Below are positions 32,084 to 38,334 of a stretch of 38,334 nt of DNA, in pieces (position 1 is the first letter of the stretch; each line of letters starts with the position of its first letter). This DNA is from an uncultured Eubacteriales bacterium (lineage in GTDB: Bacteria > Bacillota > Clostridia > Oscillospirales > CAG-272): positions 1-38,334 of the forward strand of contig CAJJIY010000013.1 of assembly GCA_905187695.1 (NCBI GenBank). Reading direction: 5' to 3'. The notes under the pieces were generated by a model. The model saw nothing but the letters and a program-made list of their open reading frames with translations. It made no database searches and was not told the origin of the DNA. A program made the translations under genes and the position numbers.

Positions 32084-32140
32084 TTCTTCTCCTTTCCGCA
32101 TTCTGTATTTACCCGTCATACGGGATCGTTTTTCAGGCTT

Positions 32141-33397
32141 TCAAAGGCCCGCCTCGGCAAACGCGCCGAAAATGCCGTCCCAGGAAAAATGCTTCCGGAC
32201 AAACGCCGCTCCCGCAAGCCCCGCCGCACGGCAGGCGGCCGGATCGGAAAGAAGCCGCGTGGCCAGCGCCGCCATTTGTGCCGGCGTTTCTCCGACAAAG
32301 AGAAGGTTCTTTGGCGCGCCGATCCCCTCCGCGCCCACCGGATTTGTCACCACCGGCAGGCCCATGGCCATGGCCTCCAGCACTTTGGTCTTCAGACCGC
32401 TGCCATATGGGAAAGGGGCAATCGTCAGTTGCCAACGACCGGCGACCGGCGGCAGATCCGGCACCATTCCCCGAAAAAGCACTCTTTTTTCGTTGCGGAA
32501 TCGCTCGGCCACCTCCGGTGGACATTTTCCGACCACTTCCAGGCGCACTTCCTTTGGCAGGAGCGGCAGGATTTCCCCGGTCAGCACCGAAAGCGCCGAC
32601 AGATTGGCCGATACGCCGAGATTTCCGACAAAACCGATGAGATTTTCTTCTTTTTCGGCGTCCATGGCCGGGGCAAAATCCCTTGCTTCCACTCCCATGG
32701 GGACAGCCACCGCCCGCTTTTCACCCAACCATTCATTCAGGATATCCGCCTCGGCCTGCGAGACCAGAATCACGCTGTCAAAAAGTCGCGCCATCTTCGG
32801 TTCGGCGCACCGGAGCCGCCGGCACTCCCCGCGAAGGATCATTTTCCCCGCGCGGCCGTGGCAAAGATGCTTTTCAAGGCCGGCCCGCATCTGCAGGCCG
32901 TACCGTCCGGCCACCCCCGCCTTTCCGTCATAGGAAAGCAACTGGCGTTCATAGCGGCGGGAAAGCAGATCATCCATGTCCAGCACCCGTCGGCAGTCCC
33001 CCGGCACGGCCGAAAGATACGGCGCGGTACGGATCATGTCAAAAACCACGGCGTCATACTGCTTTTCGCGGCACAGCGAGGCGATCGCCCGGGCATTCCG
33101 GGCGCTGTAGTAAAGCGCACACTGAAAGGGCCAGCGGCGCGGCGAAAGGAACGACCGGAAAAGGAGATTCATCGCTTTGGTCCGGCGCCGGATGGGATGC
33201 GCAAAATAAATATCGGAAATAAAATCCGGCTTCCCCGCACCGTCCCGCCGATCGTCTCCTTCCGGAAAGACAAACAGATCAACCTCATAACCGTAATCCC
33301 GCGAAAGTCCCCGACAGTAATGATAAAGCGACACCTTTCGCCCGCTGTCCGGCGGGAACGGTAGACGGGTCGTCACAAAAAGCAACCGCTTAGGCAT
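32141..33397 (-). CDS. Glycosyltransferase of the GT4-like sugar transferase type
   Basis: 418 residues. The N-terminal motif LPFPPDSGRKVSLYHYCRGLS is typical of sugar transferases found in exopolysaccharide clusters. The C-terminal half has IGFVGNLGVSAN and the donor-site stretch PYGSGLKTKVLEAMAMGLPVV. The middle is rich in Arg and Cys. The start at 33397 lies inside the end of the isomerase gene (8-nt overlap). The only possible ribosome binding site, GAGG, is rather far upstream, so coupled translation is likely. Confidence 0.88.
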   Translation of the reverse strand: MPKRLLFVTTRLPFPPDSGRKVSLYHYCRGLSRDYGYEVDLFVFPEGDDRRDGAGKPDFISDIYFAHPIRRRTKAMNLLFRSFLSPRRWPFQCALYYSARNARAIASLCREKQYDAVVFDMIRTAPYLSAVPGDCRRVLDMDDLLSRRYERQLLSYDGKAGVAGRYGLQMRAGLEKHLCHGRAGKMILRGECRRLRCAEPKMARLFDSVILVSQAEADILNEWLGEKRAVAVPMGVEARDFAPAMDAEKEENLIGFVGNLGVSANLSALSVLTGEILPLLPKEVRLEVVGKCPPEVAERFRNEKRVLFRGMVPDLPPVAGRWQLTIAPFPYGSGLKTKVLEAMAMGLPVVTNPVGAEGIGAPKNLLFVGETPAQMAALATRLLSDPAACRAAGLAGAAFVRKHFSWDGIFGAFAEAGL

Positions 33398-34031
33398 GGC
33401 CGAAAAACGCGTCCTCAAGGAGTGCGCACAGCGCGTGATAGACCGGCAGATGCAACTCCTGCACCCGGAAAGTTTCCCGCGCGGGCACCCGGACGGACAG
33501 ATCGCACATGGTGGCCAGCACGCCCCCGGTCTCCCCGGTCAGAAGCAGGGTTTTCATGCCCCGCGCTTTCGCGGCCGTCACCGCCAGGCAAAGATCCCGG
33601 GCATTGCCGGAGGTGGAAAACGCCAGGAAAAGATCCCCCGGCCGTCCCCAACCGTACAGAAGTTGGGCATAAACCGCGTCCGGATCCCGGTCGTTGGCAA
33701 ACGCCGTGGAAACGGCCGGATGAGAAGAGAGCGAAAACGCGGGCAGCGCCCCCTCCAGCGTTTCGGCCAGCCGCGCGCCGAGTTCCGCGTCTGCCAGACA
33801 GAGCGCCTCTTTTTCCCCGTCCGGAAGCGGCCGGGGGAGCCGGAAAGATTTCATCAGTTCGCCCACCAGATGGTCGGCGTCGGCCGCAGAGCCGCCGTTC
33901 CCGGCAGCGAAAAGACGGCCGCCCTCTTCAAAAACATCGTGAATCGCCGAAAACGCGTCCCATATCTGGGGTAAAACCGGAGTCAGCTCCGGATATTCTT
34001 TTGTCAGTTTTGAAAGAACGGTATTATTCAC
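33390..34031 (-). CDS. gmhA: SIS-domain isomerase, GmhA-like (sedoheptulose 7-phosphate isomerase)
   Basis: Converts sedoheptulose 7-phosphate to D-glycero-D-manno-heptose 7-phosphate, the first step of heptose synthesis. 213 residues with the GmhA pattern GNGGSAADADH (44-54), ELMKSF, and STSGN for phosphate binding. The start codon is GTG at 34031 with GGAGGAGG upstream. It overlaps the bifunctional gene by eight bases. The adjacent heptose phosphatase/nucleotidyltransferase supports the substrate. Some SIS proteins act on other sugar phosphates, but context makes this the best reading. Confidence 0.87.
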   Translation of the reverse strand: MNNTVLSKLTKEYPELTPVLPQIWDAFSAIHDVFEEGGRLFAAGNGGSAADADHLVGELMKSFRLPRPLPDGEKEALCLADAELGARLAETLEGALPAFSLSSHPAVSTAFANDRDPDAVYAQLLYGWGRPGDLFLAFSTSGNARDLCLAVTAAKARGMKTLLLTGETGGVLATMCDLSVRVPARETFRVQELHLPVYHALCALLEDAFFGHA

Positions 34032-35307
34032 GGTTCTGTTCCTCCTCCAGAATTTGCTTTACGCAGGAAAGAAGCGTATCGCCCGAGAAATCCGCGCCCG
34101 GCACATCGCCGATGGCGGCGGTGCGGCAACCGGCGCGTTTCCCGGCTTCCACATCCCGCCAGCTGTCGCCGATCATAAAAGAATGCGGCAGGTCGGCATG
34201 ATAGCGCGCGGCGGCCGTCAGGATCATGCCCGGCGCGGGTTTCCGGCAGTCGCACACCCGCTTGAGCGCCGGTATCTCACCGGGAAATCCGCCGTCCGGA
34301 TGATGCGGACAGTAATAAAGATCATTGATATACGCACCCTCTTTCCCAAGCAGGGTCTCCATGCGGGCATGAATCCGGCCGAGCGTTTCGGCCGTCAGTT
34401 CCCCGCGGGCAATCCCCGGCTGATTGGTCACCACCACCACCGGATATCCCCGCCGGTTCAGCATACGGACCGCCTCGGCCGCGCCGGGCAGAAGCGCCAT
34501 CTCCTCCGGCGAACGCAGATACCCGTGCGAGCGGTTAATCGTACCGTCCCGGTCCAGGAAAAAGACCTTCTGCAAATGGCGAAGGCTCTGTCGCGCCACG
34601 CGCCCGGCGGCAAGATCCCGCTCCGCCTCGGACAACCGTTCGGGCGTGCCCATATCCTTGACATATTCTGGGGTTCGGTAAAGAAACAGCTTTCCTTCAC
34701 GGCACAGGGGAAAGAGCAGATCCCGGTCCAGATCCGCCCGCCGCGGCGTGGGAATCCGGTCAAAAACAGCGGGCGAAAACAGATAAATCCCCGCGCCCGC
34801 GCAGTTCCGGCAGTCCTCCCGGTCTTTTCCCGGCGGCAGGAAACGGCGCACGCGCCCGCTCTCATCCGCCTCCAGCAACAGGCTGTCAAAGGGGTGGTCG
34901 TTGGGATGAGCCAGCACCGTGGCGACCCCGCCGTTTTTCTGATGCGCCGAAAGGAAACGCGAAAAATCCACATCAAATATCAGGTCAGCGCAAAGGAAAA
35001 AGAACGGTTCGCCCGCGGCAAAATCGCGCAGGTCGCCCAGCGCCCCGGCCGTTCCGAGCGGTTCTCTTTCCACATAATAAGAAAGGGAAAGCGAAAAACG
35101 CGAACCGTCCCCCAGGAGATTGCGGACCGGTCCGGCCGTCTCGGGTGACAGCGTAAGGCACACTTCTGTAAAACCCTGTGCGGAAAGCGCACGAAGGGTC
35201 CGCGCAAGCACCGGCTCGCCCAACACCGGGAAAAGCGGTTTGGGAACGGATCTCCCCAGCGGCAAAAGGCGCGTGCCCCGGCCGCCTGCGGCAATCACGG
35301 CTCTCAT
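34024..35307 (-). CDS. Fusion: sugar nucleotidyltransferase (HddC-like) and D,D-heptose 1,7-bisphosphate phosphatase (GmhB-like)
   Basis: 427 residues in two catalytic parts. Residues 1-235 form a nucleotidyltransferase: AAGGRGTRLLPLG and PKPLFPVLGEPV, with a metal Asp in CADLIFDVD. It would attach a nucleoside diphosphate to heptose 1-phosphate. Residues 247-427 form a HAD phosphatase with nucleophile Asp252 and Asp254 in LDRDGT, TNQPGIARGE, and the GmhB zinc site CPHH (333-336) with CDC (352-354). The start at 35307 has AAAGGAG upstream. First gene of the operon, behind a consensus-like promoter. The heptose 7-phosphate kinase needed between GmhA and GmhB (HddA or HldE type) is not in the window. 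Confidence 0.88.
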   Translation of the reverse strand: MRAVIAAGGRGTRLLPLGRSVPKPLFPVLGEPVLARTLRALSAQGFTEVCLTLSPETAGPVRNLLGDGSRFSLSLSYYVEREPLGTAGALGDLRDFAAGEPFFFLCADLIFDVDFSRFLSAHQKNGGVATVLAHPNDHPFDSLLLEADESGRVRRFLPPGKDREDCRNCAGAGIYLFSPAVFDRIPTPRRADLDRDLLFPLCREGKLFLYRTPEYVKDMGTPERLSEAERDLAAGRVARQSLRHLQKVFFLDRDGTINRSHGYLRSPEEMALLPGAAEAVRMLNRRGYPVVVVTNQPGIARGELTAETLGRIHARMETLLGKEGAYINDLYYCPHHPDGGFPGEIPALKRVCDCRKPAPGMILTAAARYHADLPHSFMIGDSWRDVEAGKRAGCRTAAIGDVPGADFSGDTLLSCVKQILEEEQNRE

Positions 35308-35339
35308 CGGTCTCTCTCCTTTCCTCTTCATCTTTTTCT

Positions 35340-35368
35340 ATTATACACATTTTCCCCGTTCATTTCAA
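35340..35368 (-). promoter_or_regulatory. Promoter of the heptose/glycan operon
   Basis: Read leftwards: TTGAAA (35368-35363), 17-nt spacer, TATAAT (35345-35340), about 33 nt before the first start codon. Confidence 0.8.
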
Positions 35369-35420
35369 GATGCTTTTGACGGGCAAAACGCCTGCCCGGA
35401 AAAAAATTTTGAAAAAAGTC

Positions 35421-35449
35421 TTGACAAGTGCTGTCCGGACGGCTAAAAT
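35421..35449 (+). promoter_or_regulatory. Promoter of the T-box aspS-gatC-gatA operon
   Basis: TTGACA (35421-35426), 17-nt spacer, TAAAAT (35444-35449). Transcription should start near 35456, at the 5' edge of the T-box leader. Confidence 0.8.
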
Positions 35450-35455
35450 AGTAAT

Positions 35456-35735
35456 ATATTTTCAAAAACTGTGATGGGAAAAAGTAACCCCGAACGCAAG
35501 CAAAGAGAGCCGCCGACGGTGAGAGTGCGGTCTTGGCGCGTGGTGAAAGAACATCCCGGAGTTCCCGGCCGAACCCCCCGTTGGGGCAGTAGACCCGGGC
35601 GCGTCCGCGCGTTACGGCGGGAGGATATGGTTGTATCCATGAGGAGTGATAACTCAAATGCGGGTGGTACCGCGGAAGCACGTCTTTCGCCCCGGGTTCG
35701 TAAACCGGGAGCGGCAGGCGTTTTTTATTTTACCC
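35456..35735 (+). promoter_or_regulatory. T-box riboswitch leader with AAC (Asn) specifier overlapping GAA (Glu)
   Basis: A tRNA-sensing transcription-attenuation leader of about 280 nt. Landmarks in order: GAAAAAGTAA (35477-35486) in the base of stem I, AGAGAG (35504-35509), the distal loop GGTGAGAGTGCGG (~35518-35530), and the specifier region GAAAGAACATCCCGGAG (35545-35561). A stem III-like GGATATGG/TATCC pair follows, then the T-box core CGGGTGGTACCGCGG (35661-35675) with UGGU for the tRNA acceptor end. Last is a GC-rich terminator stem (about 35680-35725) and T-run. By the usual rule (codon, A, pyrimidine-CC, GGAG), the specifier is AAC at 35550-35552. GAA at 35549-35551 overlaps it by two bases. 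GAC, expected if Asp were sensed, is not at that position. Confidence 0.93.
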
Positions 35736-35756
35736 TGAAAAGAAGGAGTTGGGCTT

Positions 35757-37856
35757 ATGAAAAGAACCGTTTATTGCGGAAAAGTCGGAGAGGCACAGAT
35801 CGGCCGGCGGGAACAGTGCGCCGGATGGGTGCTGACCAAGCGCGACATGGGCGGCGTCATTTTTGTGGAACTGCGCGACCGGGAAGGCATCCTGCAGGTG
35901 GTCTTTGACGCCGGCGTGCTCTCCCCCGCCGATTTTGCCACGGTCGAAAGCCTGCGCAATCAGTCGGTCATCTCGGTTTGGGGCACGGTGCGCCTGCGGG
36001 ATGCCGACACGGTCAACCCGAATCTGAAGACCGGCACGGTAGAACTGCGCGCCGAGAGCGTGGAACTCATCTCCCAGTGCGATCACCTGCCCTTCTCCCC
36101 GGAAGACGGTATTCCGGTCCGGGAGGATCTGCGGCTCCGTTACCGGTATATCGACCTGCGCCGGCCCTCTCTTTTTGAAAATCTGCGCACCCGCGCCCGG
36201 ATTGTCCGCTACACGGAAGACTATCTGACCGAACACGGCTTCATTTCGGTGGAGACCCCCATGCTCGGCAAATCCACCCCCGAGGGCGCACGGGAATATC
36301 TGGTGCCCTCCCGCGTGCACCCCGGCTCGTTTTACGCGCTGCCCCAGTCGCCGCAGGTCTATAAACAGCTGTTGATGGTCGGCGGCATCGACCGTTATTA
36401 TCAGATTGCCCGCTGTTTCAGGGACGAAGATCTGCGTGCCGACCGCCAGCCCGAATTCACCCAGGTCGATATGGAAATGTCCTTTGTCGACCAGGAGGAT
36501 GTGCTCGTCCATCTCGAATCGCTCTTTTCTTTCCTTTTTGAAAAGGTCAAGGGACGGCCGGTCGGTTATTCCTTCCCCCGCATCACCTGGCAGGAGGCCA
36601 TGGACAAATACGGCTCGGACAAACCCGATCTTCGTTTCGGTTTGCCCATTGTCGATGTCACCGATCTCTGCGCCGCCTCCACGCTCGGCGTTTTCAGAAA
36701 TGTCATCAAACAGGGCGGCGTGGTGCGCGCCATTTCGGTGCCCGGCGGCGCGTCCTTTGCCCGCACCGACATCGAATCTCTCACCGAAAAGGCGCTTTCC
36801 TACGGTGCCAAGGGAATGGCGTGGATTCTCCTCCGGCCGGACGGCAGCGTCAACTCCATCCTCACCAAATATTTCGAAAAAAAAGATTTCGATGCGCTCC
36901 TTTCCCGCATGGGCGCAAAACCGGGAGATTTCATTCTCTTCTCGGCCGATAAGCTGAAAACCGTGCGCCGGGTGCTGGGTGCGCTCCGGCTGGATCTGGG
37001 CGATTTGCTGGGGCTCCGGAAGCCCGATGATTACCGTTTCCTGATTGTCACGGACTTTCCGCAGTTTGAGTTTTCCGAAGAGGAAAACCGGTTTGTGGCC
37101 ACCCACCATCCCTTTACCATGCCCTATCCGGAGGACGTGAAATATCTGCTGACCGAAAAGGAAAAGGTGCGGGCGCAGGCCTATGATGTGGTGCTCAACG
37201 GCATCGAGTTGGGCTCCGGCTCGGTTCGGATCCACGACCGCGAGATCCAGCGGGTCATGTTTGAGGCGCTCGGCTTTTCGGATGAGGAGATTGAGCGGCG
37301 CTTCGGCTTCATGGTCAACGCTTTCCGTTACGGCACCCCGCCGCATGCGGGCTTTGCTTTCGGGCTGGACCGCTTCGTCATGCTCATGGTCGGCGCGGAA
37401 TCGCTCAGGGAGGTCATCGCCTTCCCGAAAATCAAAGACGCCTCCTGCCCCATGACCGAGTCCCCCACGCCGGTGGACAGCGAACAGCTGGAAATCCTGG
37501 GGTTGGGTCGCGCGGCCGGCAGCGAAGAAGCCGGGCACACCGCCGCGAAAAAGCGCGGCCCCCGCGTGGATGTCGATCGGATCGCGGCGCTGGCTCACCT
37601 TTCCTTCCCGGCGGCGGAAAAAGAAAAACTGCAGTCCGACATGAGCGCAATTGTGGCCTTCGCCGATGAACTCGCGGCCTATGACACCGAAAAAATCGGC
37701 GAGCGCGCCTATATCAACGATACCGTCAATGTTTTCAGGGAGGATACGCCCGAAGAAAACCCCTTCCCGAGAACGGAATTGCTTGCCAATGCAAAAACCG
37801 CCACAGACGGGTATATCACCGTCCCGCGCGTGGTAGAAAGGGGGGATCAGGCATGA
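35757..37856 (+). CDS. aspS-gatC: Fusion: aspartyl-tRNA synthetase and GatC subunit of Asp/Glu-tRNA amidotransferase
   Basis: 699 residues in one open frame. Residues 1-~585 are a complete bacterial AspRS: OB-fold anticodon domain with RDMGGVIFVELRDREG, class II motif 2 FRDEDLRADRQPEFTQVDME from residue 221, a GAD insertion domain (~290-400), and motif 3 GLDRF at 536-540. After a short linker rich in Ala, Gly and Lys (~586-603) comes a full GatC from about 604 to 695: VDVDRIAALAHLSF, INDTVNVFREDTPEENPFPR, then DGYITVPRVVE. GatC normally holds GatA and GatB together. No ribosome binding site precedes the GatC part, so it is made only as a fusion. Start ATG at 35757 with AAGGAG upstream. The stop overlaps gatA. 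The synthetase is probably non-discriminating (charges tRNA-Asn with Asp), by inference from the amidotransferase genes. Confidence 0.93.
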   Translation: MKRTVYCGKVGEAQIGRREQCAGWVLTKRDMGGVIFVELRDREGILQVVFDAGVLSPADFATVESLRNQSVISVWGTVRLRDADTVNPNLKTGTVELRAESVELISQCDHLPFSPEDGIPVREDLRLRYRYIDLRRPSLFENLRTRARIVRYTEDYLTEHGFISVETPMLGKSTPEGAREYLVPSRVHPGSFYALPQSPQVYKQLLMVGGIDRYYQIARCFRDEDLRADRQPEFTQVDMEMSFVDQEDVLVHLESLFSFLFEKVKGRPVGYSFPRITWQEAMDKYGSDKPDLRFGLPIVDVTDLCAASTLGVFRNVIKQGGVVRAISVPGGASFARTDIESLTEKALSYGAKGMAWILLRPDGSVNSILTKYFEKKDFDALLSRMGAKPGDFILFSADKLKTVRRVLGALRLDLGDLLGLRKPDDYRFLIVTDFPQFEFSEEENRFVATHHPFTMPYPEDVKYLLTEKEKVRAQAYDVVLNGIELGSGSVRIHDREIQRVMFEALGFSDEEIERRFGFMVNAFRYGTPPHAGFAFGLDRFVMLMVGAESLREVIAFPKIKDASCPMTESPTPVDSEQLEILGLGRAAGSEEAGHTAAKKRGPRVDVDRIAALAHLSFPAAEKEKLQSDMSAIVAFADELAAYDTEKIGERAYINDTVNVFREDTPEENPFPRTELLANAKTATDGYITVPRVVERGDQA

Positions 37857-38334
37857 AAAAACTGACGCAACTGGATATTCTTACGCTGTCCGGGATGCTC
37901 GGAAAAAAAGAGATCTCGGCCGCGGAACTTTCCCGTGCCTATCTCCGGGAGATCCGGGAAAAAGACGGGGAGATCGGCGCCTATCTCTGGCAGGATGAAG
38001 AAACCACCCTCAAAATGGCCGAAAACATCGACGCCCGGCGGCTTTCGGGGGAAAAACTCCCGGCGCTTGCCGGCATTCCGGCGGCTCTCAAGGACAACAT
38101 CGTCACCCGGAAGATTCCCACCACCTGCGCTTCCCGGATGCTCTCGGACTTTATCCCGCCCTACAACGCCCATGTGGTGGAAAAACTGGAAGAAGCGGGC
38201 TATGTGCTGCTCGGCAAACTCAACATGGACGAATTTGCCATGGGTTCGACCACCGAAAACTCCGCTTTCAAAGTGACCCGCAACCCCCGCGATCCCGCCC
38301 GCGTGCCGGGCGGCAGTTCGGGCGGCTCGGCGGC
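37853..38334 (+). CDS. gatA: Amidotransferase subunit GatA, 3' truncated by window edge
   Basis: The amidase subunit that releases ammonia from glutamine for Asp-tRNA(Asn) or Glu-tRNA(Gln) amidation. The first 160 codons are present, running off the edge. Amidase signature residues are visible: Lys80 in AALKDNI, GKLNMDEFAMGST, and the Gly/Ser stretch VPGGSSGGSA, with the catalytic cis-Ser near residue 155. The downstream nucleophile Ser lies past the edge. The ATG overlaps the fusion gene's stop (ATGA), and GGGGG lies upstream. gatB is expected next. Confidence 0.95.
   Translation, partial: MKKLTQLDILTLSGMLGKKEISAAELSRAYLREIREKDGEIGAYLWQDEETTLKMAENIDARRLSGEKLPALAGIPAALKDNIVTRKIPTTCASRMLSDFIPPYNAHVVEKLEEAGYVLLGKLNMDEFAMGSTTENSAFKVTRNPRDPARVPGGSSGGSA

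Noticed and set aside
35510..35520. GAC triplet in the leader as the Asp specifier
   Set aside because: It lies in the distal part of stem I beside the conserved loop, not at the specifier position before YCC-GGAG.
35730..37598. A 622-codon open frame on the minus strand opposite aspS-gatC
   Set aside because: Its sequence is only the antisense shadow of a well-conserved AspRS. It has no ribosome binding site and no family match, and it overlaps the T-box end.

Overview
The window looks like chromosomal DNA from an anaerobic, endospore-forming Gram-positive bacterium of the class Clostridia, with moderately high GC. I infer this from gene order and gene content, not from a database match. 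Between 24.3 and 14.0 kb the order is remA-gmk-rpoZ-priA-def-fmt-rsmB-rlmN-rsgA-thiN, with a spoVM-like 25-codon gene at the end. This is the Bacillus/Clostridium core cluster with some members missing. Most genes have strong AGGAGG-type ribosome binding sites. At least seven promoters match the housekeeping consensus closely, most with 17-nt spacers.

Layout. 0-2.5 kb: the 3' part of an Orn/Lys/Arg decarboxylase gene, convergent with a PucR/CdaR-type regulator. 2.5-3.6 kb: an hsp20 gene divergent from the regulator, then a small scrap of insertion-sequence DNA. 3.6-5.1 kb: class II fructose-bisphosphate aldolase and an AbrB-like protein with a zinc ribbon. 5.2-5.6 kb: tRNA-Gly, tRNA-Arg and tRNA-His. 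5.6-7.4 kb: an AbrB-regulator/ABC-transporter operon. 7.4-10.2 kb: ddl, prmC, a small acidic-tailed membrane protein and a flavin-reductase-like protein. 10.2-14 kb: an orphan solute-binding lipoprotein and asparagine synthase. 14-24.3 kb: the core information-processing operon, read leftwards. 24.3-27.1 kb: a MATE exporter, tRNA-Arg(ACG), efp and a CD1247-like protein. 27.2-35.3 kb: a leftward operon for heptose-containing glycan synthesis, ending in a two-gene chromate-transporter-family pair. 35.4 kb to the end: a T-box leader, an aspS-gatC fusion gene and the start of gatA.

How the genes work together. The right end is a tRNA-dependent amidation module. AspRS fused to GatC, followed by GatA, would make Asn-tRNA(Asn) and probably Gln-tRNA(Gln). 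The leader appears to carry an AAC (Asn) specifier overlapping GAA (Glu), not the GAC expected for Asp. The neighbouring operon encodes a fused heptose-nucleotidyltransferase/heptose-bisphosphate phosphatase, a GmhA-type isomerase, two glycosyltransferases, and an unusual fusion of an O-antigen ligase/polymerase-like membrane domain with a nucleotidyltransferase-like domain. The central operon handles transcription (omega), replication restart (PriA), nascent-protein processing (Fmt, Def), rRNA modification (RsmB, RlmN), ribosome assembly (RsgA) and thiamine diphosphate formation.

The points most worth following are the T-box with the aspS-gatC fusion, the membrane-ligase/nucleotidyltransferase fusion, the spoVM microgene, the face-to-face regulator/hsp20 promoter region, and the loss of prpC-prkC from the core cluster with a 49-residue membrane protein in their place.
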